From: Algoriphagus sp.
GTDB taxonomy: Bacteria > Bacteroidota > Bacteroidia > Cytophagales > Cyclobacteriaceae
Direction: 5' to 3'
Length of the DNA: 64,000 nt
Assembly: GCF_030694375.1 (NCBI RefSeq)
Contig: NZ_JAUXYL010000003.1
Location: forward strand, 108,857 to 172,856
Shown in pieces: positions 53,374 through 63,274 of this stretch (positions are counted from its first letter, which is position 1; each line of letters starts with the position of its first letter). The notes beneath the pieces are model-generated. The model was not told the origin of the DNA, ran no database searches, and saw only the letters and a list, made by a program, of their open reading frames with translations. A program made the position numbers and the translations under genes.

Positions 53374-54507
53374 TTACAATTGAGCAATATTGACACTGAA
53401 ATTATCTCCAACCTCTCGGAATCCTTTGTCTACCAATATTTCGGTACCTGACAACCCTTCCAATATTTCGGTTTCGTCACCGGCAGTTAGTCCCCGCTTC
53501 ACGTACTTCTTTTGCGCAGTTTGATTTTCAACGGTGAATACATAGTCACCCTTCGTATCTGCCAAGATCAAATGCGCGGGTATCAGTACACTGTTTGAAT
53601 TGCGATAATCACGGATTTTCAATACTGAAATCATATTTGGCTTAAGGCCTGACATGTTAGGCAAAGCGACTTCCAGTTTGAAAGTTCTATTATTGGGATT
53701 GATGATTCCCCCTATAGAAGATACCCGGCTTGTCAGGGATTTATTGATCGAAGGGAATTCTATGTTGACAGTGTCCCCTTTAGCCAAAACCCCTACGTAA
53801 CTTTCCGATACATCCGCCTGAATAAATAAGTCACTTTCCCCTACAAACTCAAACATGGGTACCCCCGGCTGAACCAGTTCGCCCATCCGAACTTGTACGG
53901 TTTCGATTGTACCATTGAATGGAGCTCTGACGTAGGACTTGTCCAATTGTGTCTTCATCGAAGCCAAATTTTTCTCCAAGCCCTCTTTCCGGTTTTTTGC
54001 TTCCAAATACTGGATTTCTGTGCCGATTTTTTGTTTCCAGAGGCGTTCTTGCTTTTGGAAAATGGTAGTGGCCAATTCCAAAGAGTTTTCCATTTCTTCC
54101 AGATTTCGCTGAATAGATTCAGCATCAATCTTGGCCAGGATTTGACCCTTGCTCACCCGCATGCCTTCCATGACCGGGACTTCAAGTATTCTTCCTGAAG
54201 TCTCAGCACTTATACTTACGTTTTTCTTGGAAAGTACCGAGCCGGTGACTTCCACATAATGTGTAAACTCCCCTTTGCGGGCAGCAACAGTAGTTATGAG
54301 AATGGACTTTTTATTTGCGTTGGCAAAATCAGGATCAAGCTTAGAAATTTCAGCTTCCAACATTTTGATTTCACTGTTCAGCTCGCCTACTTGGTCCCTG
54401 AGTTCGGAAAGCTTCGTTTTCTTGGCGTCTACGCCTTCTTCCTGAGCGCAGGAAATTACTATCCCTGCAAGGATGAGTACTGGGAAAAATTTAAAGATAC
54501 GTTTCAT
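53374..54507 (-). CDS. RND membrane fusion (periplasmic adaptor) protein
   Basis: A 377-aa HlyD/AcrA-type adaptor with lipoprotein signal (VLILAGIVIS-C). An N-terminal coiled coil (~25-60: KKTKLSELRDQVGELNSEIK...), a split lipoyl domain (SGRILEVPVMEGMRVSKGQI ... YVRAPFNGTIETVQVRMGEL), a helical hairpin (~140-185) and a beta-barrel/membrane-proximal part follow. It links the RND pump to the TolC-like outer-membrane channel. The gap to the RND gene is 3 bases. Confidence 0.93.
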   Translation of the reverse strand: MKRIFKFFPVLILAGIVISCAQEEGVDAKKTKLSELRDQVGELNSEIKMLEAEISKLDPDFANANKKSILITTVAARKGEFTHYVEVTGSVLSKKNVSISAETSGRILEVPVMEGMRVSKGQILAKIDAESIQRNLEEMENSLELATTIFQKQERLWKQKIGTEIQYLEAKNRKEGLEKNLASMKTQLDKSYVRAPFNGTIETVQVRMGELVQPGVPMFEFVGESDLFIQADVSESYVGVLAKGDTVNIEFPSINKSLTSRVSSIGGIINPNNRTFKLEVALPNMSGLKPNMISVLKIRDYRNSNSVLIPAHLILADTKGDYVFTVENQTAQKKYVKRGLTAGDETEILEGLSGTEILVDKGFREVGDNFSVNIAQL

Positions 54508-54546
54508 ATCAAGAAGATAATTTTGAATGGGGAATAATAAGTTGGT

Positions 54547-55905
54547 TTAGTTATTCAAATTGGCTTTCAACAGACCAAGGGCTTTTTCAAGATTTACTTT
54601 CGAAATCAGTCCATCATACAGTGCCGCCAAATAATTAATCTCTGCTTCAATCAAGGCACCGTCTGCATTGACTACTTCCAAATTAGACCCGACACCTTCC
54701 TGATATTTAATCCTGGCGATTTCGAATACTTCCTGAGCCAGTTCGAGATTTTCACGCTGGATATCGAGGATATTAAGATCATTCTTGAGATTAGACTTGG
54801 CCGTGAATATTTCGTTTATGAAATTATCATTTAGGAAAAACCGCTGATTTTCAAGCTGATTGATGGTGTACTTGTTCTTCTGAATCCGAGCGCTTTTGCT
54901 CAGTCCGTCGAAAATCGGAATGTTCATACTTACTCCAAGAAGGGAGCTTCCAAACCAATTTTTGCTATCAAACACTGTGTTCAATTGATTACCGGCACCA
55001 ACTCTCCTTGCATTTCCGATAAAATCAATTGTGGGCATATACTGGGAGGTGTTAAACTTCAAGTCCAACTGCACCAGCTCAATCTGAGTTTTCAATTGGT
55101 CAAGTTCAACTCGTCCGTCACCTTCAAGCGCCAATAACTGATTAAGTTCCTCTTCGGGATTTAATTCCTGAAGCGTCTCAGCTATCAGAATATCCACTGT
55201 AAGTGGCATTCCCATTTGTATTTTCAGGATTTCCTTGCTGATTTCCCAGGCAGTCCGACTGCGTTCCATTTGACTGAAGGTATTGTTACGCTGTACCTGA
55301 ATGCGGGACACTTCGATTTTTTCAGCAAATCCAGCCTCATTCAGGGCTTTGGTTTCCTTGAGTAAGGAATCGATTCTGCCAAGGTTAGATGCTGCTAGGC
55401 GGATTCTTTCCTGGTTCACCAAAACGCCGAAATAGGCCTTTTTCACGTTTTCAATCACGTCATTTTCGGCTTTTACCAGATCAAAATCCGTCAGTTGGGT
55501 CAAGGTTTTTGCGGCACGCAAGCCCACAAAAAAAGACCCGTCGAAAATCATTTGAGTCATATTTACTCCCAACCCTGATGAATAACTCACTCCAAACCTG
55601 GCGGGAATTACATCACTGGGATTGGAAGGATCACCAAAAGGAGGTTGATTGGGAAGAAATACCACCGGTATTTGGGGATTGTAGTCCAGATTAAAGGATC
55701 CATTGATCTGAGGTAAACCCAGGGCGGTCTTTTCCTTTACTGTTGCTTTGGAAATCAAGGTCTCCAATCGTGCATTTTTGGTAGTTACGTTATTTTCAAT
55801 GGCATACAAAATTGATTCATTCAAAGTCAGTTGAGCGACTTCTTGAGCTTGCATACCTGAAAAGGTCAGTAAAAATACCAAGGCTGTAAAAAGGTACTTT
55901 TTCAT
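54547..55905 (-). CDS. TolC-family outer-membrane efflux protein
   Basis: A 452-aa outer-membrane channel subunit. The signal peptide MKKYLFTALVFLLTFSGMQA supports the ATG at 55905 rather than an upstream TTG. The two OEP repeats are visible: LTLNESILYAIENNVTTKNA at the N-terminus and the parallel half NKYTINQLENQRFFLNDNFI...EIARIKYQEGVGSNLEVVNA, with long coiled coils. It follows the TetR gene by 14 bases and precedes the adaptor gene by ~40. Confidence 0.92.
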   Translation of the reverse strand: MKKYLFTALVFLLTFSGMQAQEVAQLTLNESILYAIENNVTTKNARLETLISKATVKEKTALGLPQINGSFNLDYNPQIPVVFLPNQPPFGDPSNPSDVIPARFGVSYSSGLGVNMTQMIFDGSFFVGLRAAKTLTQLTDFDLVKAENDVIENVKKAYFGVLVNQERIRLAASNLGRIDSLLKETKALNEAGFAEKIEVSRIQVQRNNTFSQMERSRTAWEISKEILKIQMGMPLTVDILIAETLQELNPEEELNQLLALEGDGRVELDQLKTQIELVQLDLKFNTSQYMPTIDFIGNARRVGAGNQLNTVFDSKNWFGSSLLGVSMNIPIFDGLSKSARIQKNKYTINQLENQRFFLNDNFINEIFTAKSNLKNDLNILDIQRENLELAQEVFEIARIKYQEGVGSNLEVVNADGALIEAEINYLAALYDGLISKVNLEKALGLLKANLNN

Positions 55906-55919
55906 AGGTGGGGTAGTTT

Positions 55920-56528
55920 TCAATCTTCTATTGCTTGCTGTGTAGTGAAGGCTATACGACCTTTTTCTGTAAAAATCCCATGTAGAAAATGGTCCAACAA
56001 AACCATCTGCTCGTCTGCTAAATTGTGATTTGGGTTGCTGAAGTTGGATGGATCAAAAGATGAGGTGATCTGATTGACTCGAGTTTTGGCAAGAATTTCA
56101 GAATCGATTTCAGCTCTGAAATACCCAAGTTCCTTTCCTTTCTCAATCACTTTGACCAGATCTTTCATGATCACTTCGACTTTGAAGGCTTCAAACATTC
56201 TCCATGCTTCCGGGAAATATTTTTGAATCTCCAGGATCACCATGGGGTTCATGTTTTGCAATCTTTCCCGCATCATTTTTGAAGTCTTGACTAAGTGCTC
56301 AATCACTCCGTCCTCAGTCTCCAGAATGAATGCAAGTTTGCACCTGTCTTCATCCAAAATTTTCTCAAAAGCTTCCTTGACCAAATCCTTTTTGTCAGAA
56401 AACTCCTGGTAAATTGTTTTTTTTGATACGCCTGCTTGACGGGCTATATCCTCCATAGTCACTGCACGCACTCCATACCGGGCAAACTGCTCAGTGGCGA
56501 TTTCTAAAATCCGCTTTCTCGTCTCCAA
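55920..56528 (-). CDS. TetR family regulator of efflux operon
   Basis: A 202-aa TetR repressor. The N-terminal HTH is textbook: RILEIATEQFARYGVRAVTM then EDIARQAGVSKKTIYQEFSD (~5-45). No ATG precedes this in frame; TTG at 56528 (or an ATT at 56549) is the likely start. It is first in the operon and has a 14-base inverted repeat 24 bases upstream, so it probably represses its own operon until a toxic ligand binds. The C-terminal domain (~60-200) would bind ligand. Confidence 0.88.
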   Translation of the reverse strand: METRKRILEIATEQFARYGVRAVTMEDIARQAGVSKKTIYQEFSDKKDLVKEAFEKILDEDRCKLAFILETEDGVIEHLVKTSKMMRERLQNMNPMVILEIQKYFPEAWRMFEAFKVEVIMKDLVKVIEKGKELGYFRAEIDSEILAKTRVNQITSSFDPSNFSNPNHNLADEQMVLLDHFLHGIFTEKGRIAFTTQQAIED

Positions 56529-56551
56529 TTCTTTTTCCTGAATTTCAATGC

Positions 56552-56595
56552 AAAACTATGGAAACTTTTTATTGTTCAATAGTTTCCATAGTTTT
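56552..56595. promoter_or_regulatory. TetR operator: 14-bp perfect inverted repeat
   Basis: AAAACTATGGAAAC (56552-56565) and GTTTCCATAGTTTT (56582-56595) are perfect inverted repeats with a 16-base spacer, just upstream of the TetR gene. Each arm could also be one half of a larger operator array. It is well placed to block the efflux operon promoter. Confidence 0.75.
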
Positions 56596-56752
56596 ATTTA
56601 AAATATTATTTTGAAAAATGAAGTTTCAACCGTTCAAAATCGCACAAAAAGAATTTTTAAAACCATATACAAAATATTATTCCATTCTTTTTTTAATTCC
56701 TGAATTAAATTTTCTATTCTACAAATTTCTCAAAATATAAATTTCTGACTCC

Positions 56753-57565
56753 ATGAATTATTTAATTCATCCAAAAGGAAAATTGGCTTATCAAAAAGTC
56801 GGAGATGGTAAAGAAGTGTTTTTGATTTTCCATGGATTTGGTCAATGTCATCGGGATATGCTCCCCATTGAGAGAATTAGAAAACCAAATCAATGTTTTT
56901 TGTTTATTGATATGTTTTATCATGGACGAAGCCAATGGGCTGATTCTTCCAAAAAACTCGATCGGGTCATCTGGTCAGAATTAATTAGATCACTCCAAAA
57001 ACAGGAAGACTTCAGAGAGTTTCATTTGATCGGTTACAGTATGGGGGGAAAATTCTCATTGCTCACCTATGAACTTTTTGTGAAAGAACTTAAGAGTATG
57101 ACCTTACTTGCCCCTGACGGAATCAAAACGGGTCTTTGGTATAGCATGGGCAATTATCCCAATTTCTTTCATGCCGCATTCAAAGGGGTAGTGTTCAAAC
57201 CCAATCGTTTCTTCGGCTTAGTCGATGGGCTGAATTCCTCAGGATTGGTCGAAAAAAGCTTGGTGAAATTTGTAAAGACTCAAATGGAAACTAGATCCAA
57301 GCGAGCACAAGCCTATTTTGTCTGGAAAGTTTTTGGGTCAATTCAACTGCAACTTGGAAATATTATCCGGCAGGCAAGAACCTACCGGACACCAATCACT
57401 TTGTTCATCGGAGAATATGATAAAATGGTCACCCATAAAAACCTCGACCGATTCAGCGGAAAAATCCCACAGCTGAAAAACGTCACACTGCCTGTAGGTC
57501 ACGGGCAATTGATTGAAGCTGCAGTGGACTATTTAAGATTTGAAAATCAACAGGATAAGATTTGA
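56753..57565 (+). CDS. Alpha/beta hydrolase
   Basis: A 270-aa alpha/beta hydrolase without signal peptide. The oxyanion region is FLIFHGFGQCHRDM, the nucleophile elbow GYSMGGK (Ser ~97), the acid region FIGEYDKMV and the His in PVGHGQLIE. It is of the short esterase/MhpC type; the substrate is unknown. It is divergent from the TetR gene and could respond to the same operator, though it lies ~160 bases away. Confidence 0.8.
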   Translation: MNYLIHPKGKLAYQKVGDGKEVFLIFHGFGQCHRDMLPIERIRKPNQCFLFIDMFYHGRSQWADSSKKLDRVIWSELIRSLQKQEDFREFHLIGYSMGGKFSLLTYELFVKELKSMTLLAPDGIKTGLWYSMGNYPNFFHAAFKGVVFKPNRFFGLVDGLNSSGLVEKSLVKFVKTQMETRSKRAQAYFVWKVFGSIQLQLGNIIRQARTYRTPITLFIGEYDKMVTHKNLDRFSGKIPQLKNVTLPVGHGQLIEAAVDYLRFENQQDKI

Positions 57566-57807
57566 AGGTTAATTTCTCAGGTGGTGGAGAAAACCAGAAA
57601 GTATCTTAGGCCAATAAAAGCAAGTCCCTGTTGGCTAATTGATCGGACATTGGTCAATTTGCTGATCGCTCACTAACCACCGGCAAGAAGTTGAGGTATT
57701 TTTGAGCATCCTACACTCTTCATTTGACTTTTCCCAATCTTTCAATCCTTCATACTTTTCAATCTATCACTCGATTCCTTACATTTGCAACTTACCAGCC
57801 CAAGGAC

Positions 57808-60800
57808 ATGATTTTCTTCTTTGAATCACCTCAGAAACTCATTTACGGAGTTCAAGTTCCTCACCCATTAAGTACCGAAGACACCGAAAAACTCACCTGG
57901 CTTTTTGCAGAAGCAAAACCTATACAGGGAGAAAAAGTAAGTGGAAAATACGCCGGCCCACGAAAAGAAATGATCACTCCTTGGTCTACCAATGCAGTGG
58001 AGATCACGGGGAATATGGGAATCCGGGGAATTGTTCGGATTGAGGAATTCACTCCTTTATCCGAGGAGGCTCAGATTGACCCAATGCTTCAGAAAATATA
58101 TGAGGGCTTGGATCAGGAGATTTTTGACATCCATCTTCAACCTGAGCCGATCAAAGCCATCACCGACATCGCCGCATATAATAAATCAGAAGGTCTTGCG
58201 CTGAGTCAGGAAGAAGTCGATTACCTCGATAATGTAGCAGTACAGTTGGCTCGTCCATTAACAGACTCAGAAGTTTTTGGCTTTTCCCAAGTCAATTCCG
58301 AGCATTGCCGACACAAGATCTTCAATGGAACTTTTGTCATCGATGGAGAAGAAAAACCATTGACGCTTTTTCAACTCATCAAGGAAACTTCTAAAAAACA
58401 CCCCAATCGAATCGCGTCGGCCTACAAAGATAACGTGGCATTCGTCACGGGGCCAAAAGCACAGCAATTCGCTCCGAAAACCCAGCATCAGGCAGACTTT
58501 TTTGAAACCAGAGAGATTGATACGGTCATTTCCCTGAAAGCGGAAACGCATAATTTCCCCACAACGGTAGAACCCTTCAATGGCGCAGCAACCGGAGCCG
58601 GTGGAGAAATCAGGGATCGATTGGCAGGCGGAACTGCCTCTATTCCTTTGGCTGGAACGGCAGTCTACATGACTTCCTATTCCAGATCGGAAAAAGGCCG
58701 AAGTTGGGAGAAAAACCTGGCTGAGCGTCCTTGGCTTTATCAAACTCCTATGGATATCCTGATCAAAGCTTCCAATGGAGCTTCAGATTTTGGCAACAAA
58801 TTCGGTCAGCCGCTGATCGCTGGTTCTGTCCTGACTTTTGAGCACGAGGAGGATGGAAAGCACCACGGATTTGACAAAGTAATCATGCTGGCTGGTGGGG
58901 TTGGCTTCACAAACGCCAAATACACCAAGAAAAGCGAACCCGCAAAAGGTGACCAAATCGTCATCATGGGCGGAGACAATTATCGCATTGGCATGGGTGG
59001 ATCAGCTGTTTCTTCATTGAATACCGGCGAACTTTCTAACGCCATCGAACTGAACGCCATCCAGCGCTCCAATCCAGAAATGCAAAAGCGTGTTTCCAAC
59101 GTGATTCGCGCAATGGCGGAGAGCGAAAATAACCCCATCATTTCCATCCATGATCACGGAGCTGGAGGACACTTGAATTGCCTTTCTGAATTGGTCGAAA
59201 GCACCGGTGGCACAATACACATTGATAAATTACCTGTTGGAGACCCTACCCTTTCCTCCAAAGAAATTATAGGCAACGAATCCCAGGAACGAATGGGATT
59301 GGTCGTGGGCAAGAAGGATGTGGACACCTTGAAGCAGCTTTCCGTGCGGGAACGCGCGCCATTCTATGTGGTGGGCGAGACGACCGGAGACATGCATTTC
59401 AAGTTTGAAAACAGTAAAACAGGCGAAAAACCTGTGGACTGGAACTTGGCCTACATGTTTGGCTCTTCCCCAAAAACTATCCTTGAGGATAAGTCTGGCA
59501 ATGCAGCTTTTGCCGAAGGCGAATACAATCCCGAGCACCTCAAATCCTATATTTCGGAAGTCCTTCAGCTGGAAGCTGTGGCCTGCAAAGACTGGTTGAC
59601 CAATAAAGTCGATCGCTCAGTCACAGGTCGTGTTGCTACGCAACAGACGGTTGGTGAAATCCAAGTTCCGTTAAATGACGTGGCTGTCATGGCCTTAGAC
59701 TATACCGGGAATAAGGGAATCGCTACTTCGATTGGTCATGCTCCTGTGGCGGCATTGGCAGATCCTGAGGCAGGCAGCCGATTAGCCATCGCCGAGGCCT
59801 TGACCAATTTAGTTTTTGCTCCGATTGCGGATGGATTGGCGGGAGTTTCACTTTCTGCCAACTGGATGTGGCCTGCAAAAAACAAAGGTGAAAATGATCG
59901 GCTATACAGAGCTGTACAAGCAGTTTCTGAATTCGCAATAGAATTGAGAGTGAACATACCTACAGGAAAAGACTCCCTTTCCATGACCCAGAAATATCCT
60001 GACGGAAAAGTGGTCTTTTCTCCGGGTACAGTGATAATTTCCACCGTCGGTGAATGCTCGGATATCAAAAAAACGGTAAAGGCAGCGCTTTTACCCAAGG
60101 TGGGTAGCAAGGTACTTTACATTGATTTTTCCAAAGATTCAGCCAAACTCGCAGGTTCTTCTTTTTACCAAATCCTGAATAAAATCGGGACTGAAACCCC
60201 TACTGTCACCGATTCTGCCTATTTCGCAGCTGCTTTTGGAGCGGTTCAAAATCTGATCGAAAAAGGATTGGTGCTGGCCGGTCACGATATTTCATCAGGC
60301 GGAATCATCACAGCTTTGCTTGAAATGTGCTTCCCTTCCAGGAACCTTGGGTTGATGGTTAAAGAATCCCGCCTGAAGGAAACGGACTTGATCAAGGCCC
60401 TTTTCGCAGAGAATCCGGGAATCCTGATCCAGGTCGCAGCTGATCACAAGGTAGAAGATTATCTCACTTCGGCTGAAATCGACTTTGTGGAATTAGCTGA
60501 AGTTACCCTAAACGGAACGGTGACGCTTGAAAATCAAAGTCTGAACGTGACCGAAATGCGTCACCTTTGGTTTAGCTCATCCTATTTATTGGACAGAAAG
60601 CAATGCGGAGAGAAACTGGCCAAAGAGCGATTTGAAAACTATAAAAACCAAGCCCTTTCCTATCAATTTGCAGAAGGCTGGAGAGGCAGCTTTGCAGCAG
60701 CAGGATTGGATCCATTCCGCACCACAAAAGGAAAAGCCAAGGCTGCGATCATCCGTGAAAAAGGCGTAAATGGTGATCGGGAAATGGCCTATTCACTTTG

Positions 60801-61482
60801 GTTGGCAGGATTTGAAGTGAAAGACATTCACATGACTGACTTGATTGCCGGTCGTGAAAACCTGGAAGATGTACAACTAATCGTCTTCGTCGGTGGCTTC
60901 TCCAACTCGGATGTTTTGGGTTCGGCCAAAGGCTGGGCCGGTGCATTCCTTTACAATCCAAAAGCCAAACAAGCACTCGATAATTTCTACGCGAGACAGG
61001 ACACACTTTCTTTGGGCGTATGTAATGGCTGTCAACTTATGATCGAACTTGGGCTGGTTACCCCAGATCACGATCAAAAGCCAAAAATGCTCCATAATGC
61101 AAGTCATAAATTTGAGTCCTGCTTTGTGAATGTGACCATTCCGGAAAACAACTCTGTCATGCTGGGATCTCTGAGCGGACAGCGATTAGGTGTTTGGGTA
61201 GCACACGGAGAAGGCAAATTTTCACTTCCAAAAGGTGAAAACGGCTACAACTTCGCCATGAAATACAGCTACGCTGCTTATCCGGGAAATCCAAACGGTT
61301 CTGACTTTGCGACAGCCGGTATTGCTTCAGAAGACGGACGTCATCTTGCCATCATGCCACACATCGAGCGAAGCCTAAAGCCTTGGAACTGGGCATACTA
61401 TCCAAGTGATCGAAACGATGACTTTACGCCCTGGATGGAGGCTTTTGTGAATGCTAGGAAGTGGGTTGAGGGGCATACCTAA
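57808..61482 (+). CDS. purL: Phosphoribosylformylglycinamidine synthase (large single-chain PurL)
   Basis: The fourth enzyme of purine synthesis, converting FGAR, glutamine and ATP to FGAM. The 1224-aa single-chain form fuses the ATP-binding synthase and the glutaminase, as in proteobacteria and eukaryotes. The synthase part has FGFSQVNSEHCRHKIFNGTF and AETHNFPTTVEPFNGAATGAGGEIRD (split). The C-terminal class-I glutaminase has GVCNGCQLMIELG (nucleophile Cys) and MPHIERS (His, Glu). ATG at 57808 is preferred to a longer frame. A TTACATTTGC element upstream is a candidate promoter. Confidence 0.96.
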   Translation: MIFFFESPQKLIYGVQVPHPLSTEDTEKLTWLFAEAKPIQGEKVSGKYAGPRKEMITPWSTNAVEITGNMGIRGIVRIEEFTPLSEEAQIDPMLQKIYEGLDQEIFDIHLQPEPIKAITDIAAYNKSEGLALSQEEVDYLDNVAVQLARPLTDSEVFGFSQVNSEHCRHKIFNGTFVIDGEEKPLTLFQLIKETSKKHPNRIASAYKDNVAFVTGPKAQQFAPKTQHQADFFETREIDTVISLKAETHNFPTTVEPFNGAATGAGGEIRDRLAGGTASIPLAGTAVYMTSYSRSEKGRSWEKNLAERPWLYQTPMDILIKASNGASDFGNKFGQPLIAGSVLTFEHEEDGKHHGFDKVIMLAGGVGFTNAKYTKKSEPAKGDQIVIMGGDNYRIGMGGSAVSSLNTGELSNAIELNAIQRSNPEMQKRVSNVIRAMAESENNPIISIHDHGAGGHLNCLSELVESTGGTIHIDKLPVGDPTLSSKEIIGNESQERMGLVVGKKDVDTLKQLSVRERAPFYVVGETTGDMHFKFENSKTGEKPVDWNLAYMFGSSPKTILEDKSGNAAFAEGEYNPEHLKSYISEVLQLEAVACKDWLTNKVDRSVTGRVATQQTVGEIQVPLNDVAVMALDYTGNKGIATSIGHAPVAALADPEAGSRLAIAEALTNLVFAPIADGLAGVSLSANWMWPAKNKGENDRLYRAVQAVSEFAIELRVNIPTGKDSLSMTQKYPDGKVVFSPGTVIISTVGECSDIKKTVKAALLPKVGSKVLYIDFSKDSAKLAGSSFYQILNKIGTETPTVTDSAYFAAAFGAVQNLIEKGLVLAGHDISSGGIITALLEMCFPSRNLGLMVKESRLKETDLIKALFAENPGILIQVAADHKVEDYLTSAEIDFVELAEVTLNGTVTLENQSLNVTEMRHLWFSSSYLLDRKQCGEKLAKERFENYKNQALSYQFAEGWRGSFAAAGLDPFRTTKGKAKAAIIREKGVNGDREMAYSLWLAGFEVKDIHMTDLIAGRENLEDVQLIVFVGGFSNSDVLGSAKGWAGAFLYNPKAKQALDNFYARQDTLSLGVCNGCQLMIELGLVTPDHDQKPKMLHNASHKFESCFVNVTIPENNSVMLGSLSGQRLGVWVAHGEGKFSLPKGENGYNFAMKYSYAAYPGNPNGSDFATAGIASEDGRHLAIMPHIERSLKPWNWAYYPSDRNDDFTPWMEAFVNARKWVEGHT

Positions 61483-61484
61483 AC

Positions 61485-61535
61485 TTCGGTGTTCGATATT
61501 CGACATTCGGCGTTCGACATTCGATGTTCGATATT
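61485..61535. repeat. Short tandem-like TTCGAYATT repeat
   Basis: Six or so imperfect units built from TTCGATATTCGACATTCGG directly after purL. It encodes nothing and resembles replication-slippage sequence. Confidence 0.6.
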
Positions 61536-61577
61536 ATTTTGATTCGAAATTTGAAGTTTGAGATTTTAGATTGAAGA

Positions 61578-61670
61578 ACCTGCAAACCGAAAAACTTGAG
61601 AATTTCAAATCTCGAATCCCTAATCTCAAATCAACAAAAATCCCTTGGAGCAATCTGAGGGATTTTTTTT
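61578..61670 (+). repeat. Left copy of duplicated purL-terminator segment
   Basis: Begins AACCTGCAAACCG and ends with the intrinsic terminator AAAATCCCTTGGAGCAATCT / GAGGGATTTTTTTT (61636-61670). A second copy is at 62692-62776. Shared blocks include CTTGAGAATTTCAAA and AATCTCAAATCAA. Confidence 0.7.
61636..61670 (+). terminator. Terminator of purL
   Basis: AAAATCCCT..AGGGATTTTTTTT stem with a twelve-base loop and a strong T run. Confidence 0.75.
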
Positions 61671-61842
61671 AGTTATATCAAGTAAATGGTATTGGGACAT
61701 ATGAATTTAGTTAGCATATTCGTGGATAAAAAAGTGCTATAAACGACTTAATCGCATCTTAAACACAGAAAACGATTGACTATAAAGATGTTAAGATCAC
61801 TTTTGCAAATCGACACAACTTAAAAAATTAAGTAATCAAACA

Positions 61843-62574
61843 ATGGCAAAATTTTTAAATACAACAGGCATTTCATATCATCTTGAAGAGCTTATCAAAA
61901 ACACAAAAGACAGACTGATTTTAATTAGTCCCTATCTTCAATTTCATAAGAGAGTTAAAGACCATTTAGAAAATTTAAATATTCAAAAAAGAGACATTAG
62001 AATTATTTACAGAGAAAATAAACTTCAGGTAGAAGAGAGTAATTGGCTTGAAAAACAAATTGGAATTAGGACAAGTCTCTGCAATTCTCTTCATGCAAAA
62101 TGCTATATAAATGAAAATGAAGCTATTGTAACTTCAATGAATCTATATTCCTTTTCTCAACAAAATAATGATGAAATGGGCATTTATGTAACTAAGGATC
62201 AAGATCGAGAATTGTTCAATGACATTTCTGAGGAGGTTCAAAGACTTCTTACAATTAGTGAGGAAATAAGAGTTTCTGTAAAAAAAGTTGATAAAGAAAT
62301 TGAAAAGGAAACAGAGAAAACAATTTCAAATTTAGAAAAACCAAAAGACCTATCTAAATCTAAACTATTAACTACAAAGGAATTATCTGAATTAACAGGG
62401 ATAAGTAGTAGAAAAGTCAATAGTTGGTTTACTGACAAGAAACTTATGTATAAAAAAGATGAAGATTGGATAACTACAAAGCAAGGAAAAGAAGTTGGTG
62501 GTATTGAAAAAGAAGGCCAATACGGAAAATTTGTAGTTTGGCCAGAAGATATGGCCAAACATATAAAGGAATAA
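61843..62574 (+). CDS. PLD-like nuclease fused to KilAC/HTH-like domain
   Basis: A 243-aa AT-rich gene. Residues ~10-135 form a phospholipase-D-type domain with a single HKD-like motif: H84-A-K86 and the N100 of IVTSMN. A single motif implies a dimer, as in Nuc/BfiI-type nucleases. A charged linker (~138-172) joins a C-terminal domain (~173-240: LLTTKELSELTGISSRKVNS...YGKFVVWPEDM). This C-terminal part resembles the KilAC/antirepressor winged helix of phage proteins. Composition and flanking duplicated terminators suggest acquired cargo. A role in defence or phage conflict is inference only. Confidence 0.7.
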   Translation: MAKFLNTTGISYHLEELIKNTKDRLILISPYLQFHKRVKDHLENLNIQKRDIRIIYRENKLQVEESNWLEKQIGIRTSLCNSLHAKCYINENEAIVTSMNLYSFSQQNNDEMGIYVTKDQDRELFNDISEEVQRLLTISEEIRVSVKKVDKEIEKETEKTISNLEKPKDLSKSKLLTTKELSELTGISSRKVNSWFTDKKLMYKKDEDWITTKQGKEVGGIEKEGQYGKFVVWPEDMAKHIKE

Positions 62575-63274
62575 TAATATCCGTCCATATTCGCTAAAAA
62601 TCAGAATTGATTGAAAAATTGTTCGGTTCTTAAGAAAATATATCCTGAATTCGGAAGTATTTGAGAGTCAAAGGGCTGAGATTCGAAATTAACTGCCAAT
62701 CGAAAGCTTGAGAATTTCAAACCGTAAATCTCAAATCAATAAAATCCCTTGGAGCGATCTGAGGGATTTTTTTTTAGGAAAATTGAATCAAGTGCTGGAA
62801 CCGAAAAGAAAGGAAAAGTGATTTTCCAATACTATTTATAAAATCCTAGACTCTGTTTAGTTCGCAAAACACCCAACTATCCTTAACCGTTTTGTAATCG
62901 TGAACAAATTCGAATTCTCATCCCCTAATATCCCAACCAATTTGTACTCGGAAACAAATTCAACTTAGCGTATTGGGATGAACTCGAATTGCAAATCCGT
63001 TTGGATACAAAGGCGTTTTGTTCCGGATGGCAATCGCGGATTAAACCTAGCCCAAGACAAGGCAAACGTGGTCAAAGGACCTGAAAAAACATATTACCGG
63101 TCTTCAGAATAATCGAGCGAAGATAATACCGACTATTTGCTAACTTTTGCTGAAGATGAAATCGAGCATGTCCCCTGAGGTGACACACAAAGAGATGAAT
63201 ATAATACGTGCAAAGATTCTCCCGATGAAAAATCGCGACAGGCTTTGTGACCGCTAAAAGGCTATTACAAACAC
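62575..63274. other. Intergenic stretch with eroded sequence
   Basis: The first ~200 bases include the second terminator copy. From ~62880 to 63180 the DNA has coding-like patches broken by stops, e.g. RFVPDGNRGLNLAQDKANVV and, after a stop, SSEDNTDYLLTFAEDEIEHV. This may be a decayed gene, but no family can be named. Confidence 0.35.
62692..62776 (+). repeat. Right copy of duplicated purL-terminator segment
   Basis: Starts AACTGCCAATCG, contains CTTGAGAATTTCAAA and AAATCTCAAATCAA, and ends in AAAATCCCTTGGAGCGATCT / GAGGGATTTTTTTTT. It differs from the left copy by short deletions and a few substitutions. It also serves as terminator for the PLD gene. Confidence 0.7.

Noticed and set aside
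61485..61535. TTCGATATT repeats as a regulatory array
   Set aside because: They lie after a gene end, are irregular, and look like slippage DNA.
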